The notes beneath the pieces are model-generated. The model did no database searches. It saw nothing but the letters and a program-made list of their open reading frames with translations, and was not told the DNA's origin. 64,000 bases of DNA. Source: Styela clava. Lineage: Eukaryota > Chordata > Ascidiacea > Stolidobranchia > Styelidae. This document shows, piece by piece, positions 47,439 to 60,210 of the stretch. The stretch's first letter is position 1. Each line of letters begins with the position of its first letter. The stretch covers positions 10,364,974 to 10,428,973 of the forward strand of contig NC_135259.1 of assembly GCF_964204865.1 (NCBI RefSeq), in the 5' to 3' direction. A program made the translations under genes and the position numbers.

Positions 47439-50400
47439 TTTTACGTGGTTTAAATTTAACAAAAACGCTAACGGGTTGTCGATTTATTAGATATCGTAAC
47501 CTGAAGCAAGTCCGCCTTTTTGTATTTTAACCGGGTATCCCAGAGGGGTTATAGACCCGGCAGTAGCGGTATGCTGAATTGCAAAAAGAAATGATACATT
47601 CTTATTAAAATGAAAATAAAGAAAAAGTTTGAAAGTTATCTCATGGCTATCATCTAATCTCTAATCTAATGTATAACTTTAGTAACAGACTTCATTTGAA
47701 AGTAAAACGTACGCTGGTGAGACGAAAACGATATAGTCTAGGGCTCTAGGCTGAATTTCTTCCCACCTGGGCATGTATTACTTTGATCAATAGATCTAAA
47801 TTGAAATTTATCAGATATTTGAATGTTGCGCCTTTTAAGATCAATAACTGCGCTATTTCTCTGATCACTCATCAGCTGCAGACTAACGAATAAACGCCGA
47901 ACACGGAACCGTCTATTGACTGCAATCTCATTAAGTCTTGGATTGGTTGTAAACATATTGATCACTTCGAGATTTATTCGTTCTGTTGAAACTAGCCAGC
48001 TTAGAAAGAACTATTCTCAATTAATTTATTTATTTTAAACGCAACGCTGACGTAAATTTGACGGGAAGCTAATTTTGGGTCGAAACTTTACATGTATATT
48101 ACGATTAATGTGATAAACTGTATTGAGAGCATAGCGTCGTGATGATGAATCTTTAGAGCATGCACGGTATCAACCACAAATATAGTATCGAGAACAGAAA
48201 GACTTGATCTGATTGCACACGACGATGACATTCCCATAATCTACAACGGCTGAGTGATTCAAACAACGCTGAATTGTTGCACACTTCAAACTTAGACCCT
48301 AACTAACTGTGTTAGACTCGTCAATATATTATTCACTTGATATCACCGGCAATACACTCAGTTTATTTATCTAACAAAAACAATCCACTCTTGGGTCATC
48401 GGTGATTCATACATTTTTGCAGGTAGGCTACAGTGTGAAAATAACTGTTTTTATACAGCATAACATCCAAGCCAAATCAATTATGTCGTCATAAAGGAAG
48501 TAGGAGAAACGTGACATTTGATTAACAATACAAAAAATAACTATAATTCAAATTTAGTGTGATTTTTCTCGAGTTGCGCATGATACGAAAGAAATTCCAA
48601 AATGCCCTTTCTTTTTCACAGAAAAGTAGGAAACATGTCATGAACTTCCTTTCCAAATCGGGTCAAATTGCTGGCGGGAAGTGAACTCACTACTCAAAGT
48701 GGATATTGATTCAACTCTGATTTTATACATGATAATATAAGTCATTTATTTTAATCAAATTTTAATGAAGTTAGGATCGATGATTTCCGTGCGGTGTTGA
48801 TAGATAGAAACAGAACGTGAAATAGCAAGACACGCGAAGTGACATAGCCGGAATAGCAAGCCCAGTGAGTATAAGATTAGACGTCGGTATGAATTCTCTC
48901 TTGATGGCCATTGGCCATGCCCGTATATTATCAATCTTACAAACGCCATGTATTATTCTTCGATAAATTCAACTGCGAACCATTAGAATGCATCTCAAAA
49001 TGAGATAAAAAGCGCAACCTTCATATTCTTGCACAATTAAAACAACGAGCTATCAAGCACGAGCAAAGATGGAACCTGTGTTTTATCTATGACGGGCTTA
49101 CGTCCCACGTACACCCAAAAATAACATAACGTATCGCCTACAGTTTCGACAAAATTCAATTTAATTATTTCCTTTCTACATGGTAGCAGAGGCGTATTAT
49201 AATACGTACTACGGTTACAATAACATTTGCAACCATAACTATGCTTTATATAACTTGCCACATAGGAGAAGTGCCTCTTCAAATAATTTGCTGCTCTTCT
49301 ATTTTAATTCATACATCTAGCGATACTTAAGTTTACCAAGTAGCTTCAAATATCGAACAAATTTTATAAACGCGGATGTCATCGTTAAATTTCAAGACTT
49401 TTAACGACAGCCAATAAAATTTCATAATTCCCCGTAAATATATAATTTCTGTTTAAATTCAAATTGTACCGCTACACGTTCATAAACACGCGGTTGATAA
49501 ATTTAAACTGATAGTATATAGTAATAATCTAAAATTGTACCCATCGCATTACGAAACTTTTCATTCTAAATAAGTAGTGAAGCTTGCCAAATAAGGAATA
49601 TCCATCGCCACTTTGCTATTAAGATTGTGAAACGATTATCAAACATGCCTGCTTATAAATTAGTATCTCTATTAGGTAAATCTGAAAATGCATTCCATTC
49701 CCTTGCTGATATTTCTTTAATACTAAATAATAAAACAAAACAAATTTTTCTATATTTGCAAACTGTCTTAATATGCGAAGTCGATCGTAGCATTATATAC
49801 ATCTATCCAAACACGCTAAATAAAGGACATACAATCTAATGCCCAAAACAATGGGACGAATTAACATATGCAAACAAAACATTGGGACGGAAACAGCTGT
49901 AACTATACAACAGCTTAAATCGAACCTTTGGTCCGCGTATGGCCGAGACAAAAAGATTAAGGATGCAATAATCCTAACAACATTGACAATTTGGCATGAG
50001 CGACGAGGCCGGGGATTAATATTTTCTGCATTAAAACAATTCAAAATGTTAAAAAATCAACAAAACGTTGCAGGCGCGATTTCCTGGCGATTGTGTCAGT
50101 TCGTTGCAGGGTGTGCAGATGATATACAAGTAAAGAGAACGCATTAAAAACGCCGATGAAAGGGAATTTCAATCCACATTGAATCTATATAGTGATGGAC
50201 AACGGAAAAACAATCCGCTGAAACCCGAATTAAATAAACGACCAAGTATATAATATATTTCAATTAATCATATCTTACTACAAACTCGAACGATACGGTT
50301 AATCTAACTGTAGGACTCTGCGTGTTGTCATATTATAAATATTCTTATTAATTTACATATACGCGAAGAACACTTAGTGTGGAAGAGGACTCCCCATGGG

Positions 50401-52149
50401 GATGTAGGAATATGAATAAGATGTTGATTGCATCGTCATCAGATGAACGCCAAACCACAAAAATGATTTATATTATACAGATATATTATGTTCGCAAGAA
50501 CCGACCGTGGCTATGAAAATACGAAACCACGATCCAGTCTTGTTGTGTGGTTATTGTTCTGTATTTGAAAGACACGTTCGGCAATCGGTGGCGACATAAT
50601 GTTGAACAACAGCCAATAGTCTGACTTAAGAATGTAACCACGGTGTGGATGTTGCGATATACAATCCACGGAGAACGTAACATATTTATCGGCCACATAT
50701 TTACCCATTACCAACTAATTTATGTTCTCTGAATGATTGAAATAATCTCGGTACATGGAGCCAGATTGTCGATCATTCAACACTGATAGTGAGTGAATAT
50801 GCATTATATATCCCAATGGTCAATTCAACGGGCTAATAGCAAAAGTAATCTACAACAACCAAGCGCGTCTACAAAACATATAATTTCTCGTCGCGGTATA
50901 CGGCGCTTCATATTAGAATGAACGCCACGGGACAGGCGACTGACTGACAAATGCGATTTGTCATTTTAGGCCAGTATTCAGCTATCTTATCTTTAACTGA
51001 TTTAAAAAACTTATACCGCGCGGTGCGTGACATTTAGCTGCTCTCTCTAAGGAAACTTTAACGTAACACTGAACGAAACACCGCTGATCTGTTACGCTCC
51101 TCAACACCAACAACAACATGATCAATACTCCACGAAAATCAAAACAAAAATATATCGAACTGATACGCTTAGTAGTGCAGTGATAACTAAGGATGCTCAT
51201 ATCAGAATAGTTTGGTATTCCGAGTAGTAGACCCAGTTTGCAGCAAGATTATGAGTTTTATCAGATTTGCGACGCAAAACAATAGATTTCACAAAATACT
51301 GTAATTTCGATTCTTCCTTCTTTTCGTAATTAATTTCAAATATCGATCGAACCAAATTGCTTCCTTTTGACATCAACAGTGATGTATGAGCAACAATTTG
51401 TTTTGGGTATCGTTCTATCCGAAATAGTTGTTACATACATTTGACAACACAACTGCAAAAATACTCGTCGCCTCAAAAAATTATATATCACTGGATCATA
51501 GAGAGCAGCGTTAACATAACATAGCAAATTCGCTACTACTTATCTAAGCTGTATGTGATTTCTTCGCCTTCAATCATTTATCTCAAAGAACGTTCTAAAA
51601 CTGCCCGTGTTTAGAAGCATTCCTATCGTAGTTTGAAATCGAGAATACGAACATAGAAGGACGGTCCTAAACGACATTCTGTTTCTTGAGTCCGTGGATG
51701 GCCGATTGTGAAGAAACTATCGAAACCATAGATATAAATTGATCTTCAAGTCGCATTAAGTATATATATCGTTTCGTCTTCGGCCGCAAACGTTGCCTCT
51801 CAAAACAAGATAGATTTGACTTGGGTGTTCAGTTAATCACAAACAATAATGTTCCAATGTTTAGTCGATCCCTCTTTCGCTAACAATGTGTGTGCAAAAA
51901 CACCATGTATCATAACAAATTTATCCCAGTAATGTTGCACATGAATGCTACCTTGATTACATGCTTCATAAGCTCTTGGAAGTTTAATAAATATAGGCAG
52001 ACAGCATAGCATGATTGTACCGAGTATGGCTATCCATCTTAAATCAGGGGTCTTGAAACGACATTCCTTGGGTTACTTACTTGCAATAACGATCTTTTCC
52101 TAAACCAAAAGATATCCTATTTAAAACCCCCCAATGGCTGTATGGCTGT
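47439..52149. other. Intergenic region upstream of TMEM181
   Basis: No exon with recognisable protein text was found. The 47439-47480 part should be the TMEM181 5' UTR or promoter, but no motif stands out beyond a good AAAATGG start context. The 102-codon plus-strand frame at 49839-50147 is discussed among the rejected items. The rest is AT-rich single-copy-looking DNA with scattered short frames. Confidence 0.5.
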
Positions 52150-52294
52150 GAGCAAGAATAGACTAACAACTGGAATAACCAGATTGAGATATCATTCAAA
52201 AGCTATTTTTAATATGCTGAATACGAGTTCATGGAATTCAGTTGTAAGAAGCTTGCTGTTCAAGCATTTAAAATCATTTATCAACATTGAATGA
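52150..52294 (+). pseudogene. 3' remnant of a non-LTR retrotransposon reverse transcriptase (tentative)
   Basis: A frame ending in TGA at 52292-52294 reads RLTTGITRLRYHSKAIFN followed by SSWNSVVRSLLFKHLKSF. The pattern W-N-S followed by a Leu/Phe-K-x-x-Leu-K tail resembles the last residues of reverse transcriptases of non-LTR retrotransposons. The upstream sequence is in another frame and no polymerase motifs remain, so this would be a 5'-truncated dead copy. Confidence 0.4.
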
Positions 52295-52444
52295 CATACC
52301 TAAAAGTAATTAACCCAGCAAGTACTTAAATAAAAGGAAGGAAGAAATGACTAATCATAACATAATAAAGTACATATCATTTTGTAAATATTATATATAT
52401 TTAAACTTTTATAGTAAAATATAAAGCACACCAAGCATTTTAGA

Positions 52445-52987
52445 TCATAGAAGAAAATCCTGAAAAGCAGTATGCTTCTTTGATGAGATATAATCAATGA
52501 TATATTTCAAAGATTTATTCCTTATTCTCCAATATTGTGTAAGCTCTTCATTCAATTTTGTTAATGTAAGTTGAGAACAGTCAGATACAGCAAACATCTG
52601 TTGAATGCTCCTGGTGTATATTCTGAATATCTTTTGTTTAAGCCTCTTATGTTCCTTTTTCAATGGGGGATCACAATTGTCAAATTAAATGCGAACAATT
52701 TTTTTTCCAGTAAACAAGGGTTAAAAACTATTTCACAACTCAATTCTCATAAGTACTTTTAGCATAAAAATCAAATTTTTCATTCAGACAAAAACCTACC
52801 CCTGAGCGGTCATTAATCAATGAATCGACAGAATCTACTGAGAAACTACACTGCATCATACCAATTTAAGCATGACTTGGGCAGTTTGGTATTCACTCAG
52901 TGCTGAATGTTTTTTTAGCTTTTTTAATAATATGTTGGAAATAGGTGGTAAAGAATTCCCAACTGAATAGTCTGACACATGAGACAT
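52445..52987 (-). pseudogene. Unidentified coding-like block with frame breaks (dead retrocopy or exons of a split gene)
   Basis: On the minus strand an ATG at 52987 opens MSHVSDYSVGNSLPPISN and continues for about 42 residues to VMLKL before a stop. A frame two bases over reads MMQCSFSVDSVDSLINDRSG and on into FCLNEKFDFYAKSTYEN. After further stops, the block resumes with KKEHKRLKQKIFRIYTRS and QQMFAVSDCSQLTLTKLNEE and ends HTAFQDFLL with a stop at 52445. Two readings are possible. It may be a processed pseudogene of a roughly 190-residue protein with a frameshift and stops. Alternatively, it may be true exons: GTATGA follows LKL, GTAGGT follows RSG, and TTCAACAG precedes ATGTTT. The protein is not recognised. 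Confidence 0.4.
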
Positions 52988-53424
52988 GTTGTGCACTAAA
53001 CAGAGGTGAACACCGAACGCAGAGATAGATAGCATGTCAAAGTCAGGAAGAAGGTGACATTATATGACGAATGAGGTTATTGACTTAAATTCAAATGTAA
53101 TTTAAGTTTGTATCCTTATTGTATGATTTTTTCTTACCAAAAGTAACTTTTTCATTTTATTACAAATTTTATTTTGTCAGTTACAAATGCTTACTTAATT
53201 TAGATGTTATTTTGGATATACCCAATGCAAGTTTTCAATCTGTAGAAAAAGCATCATCAACATACTGCTGACTGAGGCATTCTTGAACACAATATTGTAT
53301 TTCTGAAGTAAATGAGTATACACTCAAAAAAGTACTGAATGGTTTTATTAATGTTATTATAAATCTTTGGCTTAAGTGAGCAATCTATAATTTTAATTAA
53401 CCCAGTAACCTATATAATGCTATA

Positions 53425-55188
53425 GTCTATACCAGGGCTTCCCAAACTAGGGGCCGCGAAGAGAACACCAATTTCACACAAAGTACTATATCTATTGCAT
53501 TTTTTCACTCTTGATTTGAAATACAATTATTAAAAATAGTGTAAACGATAATTTCACGATTCCGAGTGAATATACATCATCATACCGTGTTTTCCCAAAA
53601 TTAAGACATTGTCTTCAATTTTTTCTCGAACACTGGGGCTCATTTTTTGGGGATGTAGAGAATAACGAGATTTTTCTAATATACAAAATATGAATACCGA
53701 AATATGATACCAATTTAATAGCACGTTTTCATTTCTAATAGAGGCTACATATAGATTATTAACCATTTAAAAAGTAGATTTCTTTCTATCAACCAGGACC
53801 CAGTGGTTTTCGAACTTCATTGTATCATGACGCCCTCCAGAAATATGCTCAAGTTGCAACTTCCCGTGAAACATACCGTACGTATTGATACATTTCAATA
53901 TAATACCTTTTTTGCAATGAGTTTTATATAAACGAACAAACAAAACCTAACAACAGTCAGTAAAATCACATTTATTGGGCCATGGTAGAAAATCCTGCTT
54001 TATATAAATACAAAATCGCAAAGGAGATGTCGTGCGAAGCGCTTTTTGAATCAAGGAAAAACAAACGTTATCTACAGAAAACCGAATTTTCAGAATTAAA
54101 CTCATTACTTATAACATCATCACAAAATTTTGCGACGCCCTAGCAGAATTGAAACTTCCACGGGATTAGGTAAACAAATTGCGCTATCGACGAAGTCTTT
54201 TTTCAAGGCTAACGGTTGTATTGAAATCATTTTTAAAATTCCGGTTTGGACTTATTTTGGGGGAAACACGGTAGAATCATCGAGCTTGCAGAGCAATGTA
54301 TATTCTGATTGTTAGATCCAATTTGCGTGCTTGCATAACAATGCCGACTTTAATCGCTAAGCTAGCGGTTTCGGAAGGCGATTTGCTCAGTGCGCCTCTA
54401 AACATATCACATATATATTTTATTTATTCTAAATGTTTTATTGTTTCTCATTAAAGCAAATGATGAGTATATGAATCAAATTCATTTTAACTCCTATATT
54501 ATTTACTCTCTGTTACGTTGTTACGTAACAGCTAAACCCTAATGCTGCAATTTCGTTGGTCGCAATTTATTCATTTGCTGAACCGAGTTTATCGAACACA
54601 GGGAGTTTTAAGCATTTTAAAGAAAAACTAGGCAGAGATAAAAAAAGAAAAATTAACCTTTTGCCTTTATTCCTTAGGCCTACATGTTTATAAACTTCAA
54701 AAGACATAAAGTACATATTATCGATGACAAACTTGTGTTTTATTTTGCGACAGCATATTTTTCGTGGAGGTGCGCCATTGGTTTTTTCCTTGATGATTTG
54801 GTGCCGCTGCAAACCGCTGCTTTATGCTAAGTTTGATCAATAAGAGTGAACAATTCCGGATTAGGACCAGGTAGTCGGTGGGCAGACATCGTAATTCATC
54901 ATTAGGCCTGCATAGACAAACATTGAGCCACGGCTGAACTTGCTATGCAGCAAAAAGCATTCGCACCCATTACATTGAATAATTGAGTAACTTTAATCAG
55001 AGTAAATATGTGCTTGTTTTTGTTATTGAGTAGGCCTACTGGAAGCTGGGAATTAGCTGTGTCAATAAAATATAAAAAATGCATATTTCAAAGTGTTTAG
55101 CATTATTAACTTGAACAAGGGCCGCGAAAATTTTTAAAATATCAAAAGGGGCCGCGAGCTCAAAAGTTTGGGAAGCCCTGGTCTATAC
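53425..55188. mobile_element. Non-autonomous hAT element with perfect 8-bp target duplication
   Basis: The element at 53433-55180 (1748 bp) begins CAGGGCTTCCCAAACTAGGG and ends AGTTTGGGAAGCCCTG, with GGGGCCGCGA-type subterminal blocks at both ends. GTCTATAC occurs identically at 53425-53432 and 55181-55188. It differs from the element at 1201. The interior has no intact transposase. A second hAT-like terminus (CAGTGGTTTTCGAACTTC near 53810, followed by ATGACGCCCTCC) hints at a nested element. It separates the coding-like block at 52445-52987 from the exon pair at 55967-56943. Confidence 0.93.
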
Positions 55189-55297
55189 TATATTTATCTT
55201 CAACTGAGACACAACGTATGAAATATTGTAATCTACAACAAAAACACAATAATCACAAGACTGCAAGAGCTAGGTCAAATTATTCCATGGGTTATCA

Positions 55298-55636
55298 TAG
55301 GATAGGATTTACATATTTATCCTGGGGGAGAGGAAAGTCGATAAGACGGCTTATTCATATGACTAACCACGGCCTCTCGTCTGGTTACCATTCCAAGTCG
55401 GGTATGGGATTAGTTATATTGTTTGTTTTCGGAAGCATGGACTTGGTGGTGGAGGAAGCCGTAACCGACCAGCGGTTACGTGAACCACCCAACGACGGCG
55501 AGGAGTCCAGCAATCCTCTCGCACATAACCATCCCTGCATGGGATTCGAACCTGCGAACCCACGCAGTGTAATTCAGTAATTAGAGGTGCGGTAGCGAGC
55601 GTATTCCTAACGCTTAGCCCGTTGAGCCACACTTCA
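55298..55636 (-). mobile_element. tRNA-derived SINE, near full length
   Basis: Read on the minus strand, the head contains TGGCTCAACGGGCTAAGCG (A-box-like, from about 55629) and GGTTCGAATCCC (B-box, 55541-55552), as in a tRNA gene with a degraded cloverleaf. A body of about 240 bp follows, ending in a conserved tail (CTTATCGACTTTCCTCTCC, then GGATAAATATGTAAATCC) and TATCC repeats. Tails of the same family occur at 15535, 40435 and 58131. The tail repeats suggest target-primed retrotransposition by a partner LINE. No target duplication was resolved. Confidence 0.85.
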
Positions 55637-55966
55637 ATTCCAAATGTTTTGCAAAAATGAGACATAAAATAACTCTTGAATCTGAATATTGTACATGGTT
55701 ACTAGCGGTATTGATATGCTCCTAGGACTCCTAGCCTATTTAGCTATGATAAAACTATTCTGGCCAATTTATATTTAATGTGATCTTAAATCAATAAATG
55801 CTGAAATGTGATAGAACTACACATATTTCAAACAGAAAATGAATACCCCATAGAATATAAAAATTAGAAAAAACATAAAAACTCTTTTTCCTCATATTCA
55901 TTTTATTATGTTACCGGTATCAAATGAAAAGTTAATATACATTCAGAAGTTAGAACATTTACTTAC

Positions 55967-56943
55967 GAGTCCATGTTTATTCAATTTGAGTTCAAAGTCA
56001 CGTGGACACTGATACGCCAACTTTCCTCTTTTATCAAAAGCTTCAAAACTTCATAAAATCACCATACGATTGCAGACACTACCGGTATTTCTAAGCCCTT
56101 TTTTATTACGCATAACCTTCTCGACTTAATGCATTCAGACAGAAAATCATGGTACAATGGCCGTAGGCAACACGTCGACGAATGTAAACAATGGTGACGA
56201 TGACGTCAGTACTCCGCATCCCCAACTCGCGGAAGAACTTTTAAGTGCGAGCCTCACTCGACAGTAGCGATTTGCGAAATAGAAAATAGTGTCAATTTCG
56301 GAAATTTGTTGCGGGTTTTTTTATCGCGATAAAAATCGAAGTGAATGCAATAAGCGTTTAAAATTTAAATAGCTTTGTCAGCGTAAATTGTCAATTCGAC
56401 GTTATCAAAACTTTTATGGAATTGTGTATTTCAATAGTTATATTATAATACACTCAGTAAATAAATTGATTGCAAAATAGAACGATCAATGTATTATTTA
56501 GGATCCAAAGTGGAATGTGCTTTCTGTAGATTGGTTGGGTATATATACAGACTTTTTCATTAAAAATGGCCGAATGTTTAAAGTTTAAAAAAAATGTAAA
56601 ATATTTGCCAATATCTCAAAAACAAATGATTAAAATAATGAAATTAAGAGAGTTAAATTCAAATTAAAACATAACCATAGATTGTACATGACGTCGGAAA
56701 AACTAGCTCATGAACAACCATGAATATTCACCTTCCGCCTGGAGCGCCTGTGTATCCGGATATCAGAACACTTGTTGGTACCATATAATCTTCGATTCCT
56801 TCCCTCAGTCTTTGTAGCACGGATGATGAGTCTTGTACGGTTTCGGAATATTCCAATAGCTTTTCGGTAAAAGTTTTGTGGGTCGGCTTTGGACTACTAT
56901 GTATTGCATCTTCAATAAACGAAGGAGTGTTGTCTCGCGTCAT
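55967..56943 (-). CDS. 5' part of an unidentified gene, two exons
   Basis: Exon 1, 56732-56943, starts at ATG and encodes MTRDNTPSFIEDAIHS, a likely helical stretch KTFTEKLLEYSETVQDSS, and SGYTGAPGG before a GTGAAT donor. Exon 2, 55967-56048, follows a TATGAAG acceptor and encodes FEAFDKRGKLAYQCPRDF and LKLNKHGL before a consensus GTAAGT donor. The split codon AG plus T is in phase, giving 98 residues so far. I do not recognise the family. The region upstream of the ATG is locally GC-richer, as a promoter or 5' UTR could be. The 3' continuation was not resolved; the hAT insertion and the coding-like block at 52445-52987 lie in that direction and could belong to the same gene. Confidence 0.5.
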
Positions 56944-57686
56944 GAATAGTAATGTCGACAGGTGAATACCACCAAAACCTCACGGTCTCGAAGAGCAAAT
57001 CTAATTCCGCGGCCACCAATGCAAATTCCGCCGCATGCAAGTCGCTATCGATTTTTATTTTACAGCTATTTGGTTTTAGTAGTCTGCAATTTTGTAATCC
57101 ATCTGCTGGCACATGTAATAATATTTATAAATGTGTGTAATTCTGTCTTCCAGAATTAATTTTGTGTCAGAATCTCAGACCTAGCGTAAATCTGAAGTAG
57201 CTATGTAATAGTGTACATTACCGCAAATTGAACATTGCCTCAAGGAAATTAAACAATAATCGGTGTAATTGTCTTTAACTAGAAGTAGCCTGAAACTATA
57301 ATCGGGCAAAAATATATTAAATCTCAGGATCTATTTCCCTGCAATTTTTATTCACCAATGGCACCAATTAAATCGTTGAAAACTGGCTGCTAAGTAATTA
57401 CATACGAAAGCGTCAGTATATGAAAGTCCTGGCCAAATAACATTTAATAATCTAGGAAATAAGAGTTACTCTTTGCAATCCCTGCCACGTACATCATACT
57501 ATTTTATACTTTTACAGTGTTTAACTATGGGCGGAAATGGATACCGCAAACGCTCTACCAGGCGAATCGCTGCCAGCGAAACTGAAAGGGTCGCCCTTAA
57601 TTATACCGCTATACAGCATCTGATGCCTCATCTCCGTGTGCGTCATAGCGCAAGGCTACATACTATATGTGAAATACATGAATAAT

Positions 57687-58091
57687 TTAGCACTCATCAC
57701 CCAAAATATTGATAGTGAAGCAGAGCAAAGATAAAATAATATATGAAAACGTTTGATCGAAATTGGTGGATTGCATTTGGTCAATTCGATTAAAAATGCC
57801 TAAGGATATTATATCTACAATGTGATAGACTTGAGGTTTGGTTAAACTACCACTTACATTTTCATAACAAGTACAAATCCCGACCGCAACTAGTTGTGAA
57901 ACATACCAAAGTGTTGCCCCTCCGGCCAATTTGGTATAGTAGCTTTCGACTGATCTATGGTTGAACAAAGGGTAAATTTCGCTATTATAGGTTTCCGTAA
58001 ATAACCCTGTTCTGATAGGACATTCCTTATACATATATACAGGTATATTGAAGACGAAAGTGAACGTCATGCACGTAATTATCCAATCTAG
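57687..58091 (-). CDS. Possible exon of a membrane protein, unidentified
   Basis: An open stretch follows a TGATTACAG acceptor on the minus strand (exon start 58091, phase 0). It begins LDWIITCMTFTFVFNIPVYM, then CPIRTGLFTETYN, and a second hydrophobic segment TLWYVSQLVAVGICTCY. A GTAAGT donor at 57857 would give a symmetric 78-codon exon. If unspliced, the frame runs on to a stop at 57687 through a third hydrophobic segment. Two or three membrane helices and several cysteines are visible. No family was recognised and no flanking exons could be assigned. Confidence 0.4.
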   Translation of the reverse strand, partial: LDWIITCMTFTFVFNIPVYMYKECPIRTGLFTETYNSEIYPLFNHRSVESYYTKLAGGATLWYVSQLVAVGICTCYENVSGSLTKPQVYHIVDIISLGIFNRIDQMQSTNFDQTFSYIILSLLCFTINILGDEC

Positions 58092-58130
58092 CTGTAATCA
58101 GAGTAATTATGAATCGCATATTAGCATACG

Positions 58131-58212
58131 GTGGAATGGGATTTACATATTTATCCCACTGGAGAGGAAAATGGATAAGACGGCTTAATCATACGGCAGG
58201 TAATCGAGTGAT
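58131..58212 (-). repeat. SINE 3' tail fragment
   Basis: It matches the tail of the SINE at 55298-55636 in the same orientation: GGGATTTACATATTTATCC, GGAGAGGAAA, GATAAGACGGCTTAATCATA. The head and most of the body are absent. Confidence 0.7.
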
Positions 58213-60210
58213 AAGTCGGCGAAGATGTTACAGAATACATATCTCCGAATAAATACGTAGACAAATGAATATACCAAAATCATCCCGACCAAAATTAACT
58301 CGGAACCCCACCCAGACACGTGAAACTGAGAATTCTACAAACTGTCTACTGTCAAAGAAACTAATGTTTTCAATCCTTACAACTTTCTGATATGCGTCGT
58401 CGTAAAAAAAGAAAACCGTGGCATATGTTACATGCATACCGTGTCTCCTCCGTCATAATTGTAATAATCAAAGCTGAACGAAATATATCGATCTCTGGCA
58501 ATTCTCAATCCTAACAGGCGTCATACATACAATATATTGTTTATCCCCAAGCGGTTTATTGTTTTCAAGAACATGGCGATTTACGTATTTAAAATTCGTA
58601 TACGCATTATTCTTAGCGCATTGATTATATGTCCGGTGCTGGTCTGACTGAAAATCTTCGACCTTAAAATAAAACTACTCACTGGATTCGGTTATTAATT
58701 TCAACAGGGCAAATCGATGCGAATACACGCCCGATCTAAATAAACAACCGGCGATCCAAATAGAGGCGCGGTTGCTCATTGCGTGATTTATTTTGAGAGT
58801 AAATATTGTCTATATCTGTGTATCTATTCATTTACGTACAATGAAAATAACATATTTGGCTGTGATAAAATACCTCCACAGCGCAATTACAGCTGTTTAG
58901 CCTGATATTTCCAAGTGCAACAAGATTTTTGTATGACCACGGGACTCACATTAGTTTTGAAACTATTTCGCACTACAGTATTAGTATTGAAACGAAACAA
59001 AAACAATTTTGAACAGGCGGACTAGGTATGTATCACGCTGTCGGCCGCAGCAATCAATATACATCATTACCTTATCTTAGAAAACATGACATGGATCATA
59101 TTGTGCAGTATGATACAGCGGGAAATGATTGCATACGACGCCTCTGTAATAAAATGTCACGAAACATAAGAGTCACTCCTGATTATGTGATTGAACAACC
59201 GGTCAATTTTGCAAAAACAAACCGGGTCAAACATACTGGTTTTGTTAGTACAATTGTTTGGAATCGGGAGATAACAACCACAAGTTATTCCTAGCTATGT
59301 GCAAACATAAAGATAGATAGTTTATTTTGAAAACCCCATAATACATACAAATTAACAATGGAGAATTCTGGAAAGCGGGTAAAACCTTCAAAAAAGCATG
59401 AAAAATATCATATGCCCTCTAACCCGCACACGCACAAAAATTTACAAAAACACAAACCTTATATGAGGCTTGGGTCAGAAATAAACAAACAAAAACACGC
59501 AAATATATTGCACTTTCGGGCTGTTGTAGACTACTTTTGAAACACTAAAGCTAATAATGACCAATTTACTCTGATACAGTATAAATCTTAATTTAAATGT
59601 TTTTCAAGGATGGAAACATAAAATTCAATTTTTAATCCTTACGAAACTTATTAGGCCTACACTGATACAGCAATAAACATACATATGCTGGAAATTAAAG
59701 TGCCGTTCATTTTGCCCCATGACTCAGTGGAATTGCAGTTAACCGAATATATTTAGCATAAAATGTAAATCTTGATTTACCGACAATATTATTTCGAATC
59801 CTCAAATTTTTTTTTACAATATGACCAACTGACCATTACAAATAAATGTAATAACACACAACATACATCAAAAACGTTCAATGTTATTTGCAGGCGGGAA
59901 TGATACGGATGGACCATACATCATTGACAGGTAGAGTAGAATTGATATGATTCATATTTGAGCAAATCAGTGGCACTGCACTGATAAACGTAGGCACGGA
60001 AACATTATCTTCTGTCTGCAATCTAAATTGTGCCTATTGATAGACACAACCCCAGCCCTTCATTGTTGGATCAAAAAGATGTATTGTGACGTGTTCAATT
60101 GATCGTTATGGCGGGTTGTTTTGCTAGCAAGTAAGAATGAATGTAACTCAACTTGTCATTCATCGCTTTCTAACTGGCGGTTTTGGTGGACTACGGAGAC
60201 TTTCAACAAA
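58213..60210. other. Stretch without supported genes
   Basis: Several short frames occur (for example 59028-59294 on the plus strand) but none combines a good start, splice sites and recognisable text. I see no repeat structure in this part. Confidence 0.45.

Noticed and set aside
49839-50147. 102-codon plus-strand frame
   Set aside because: No recognisable domain, no supporting splice or promoter signal, and the opposite strand is also open there. Kept out for lack of evidence, though not excluded.
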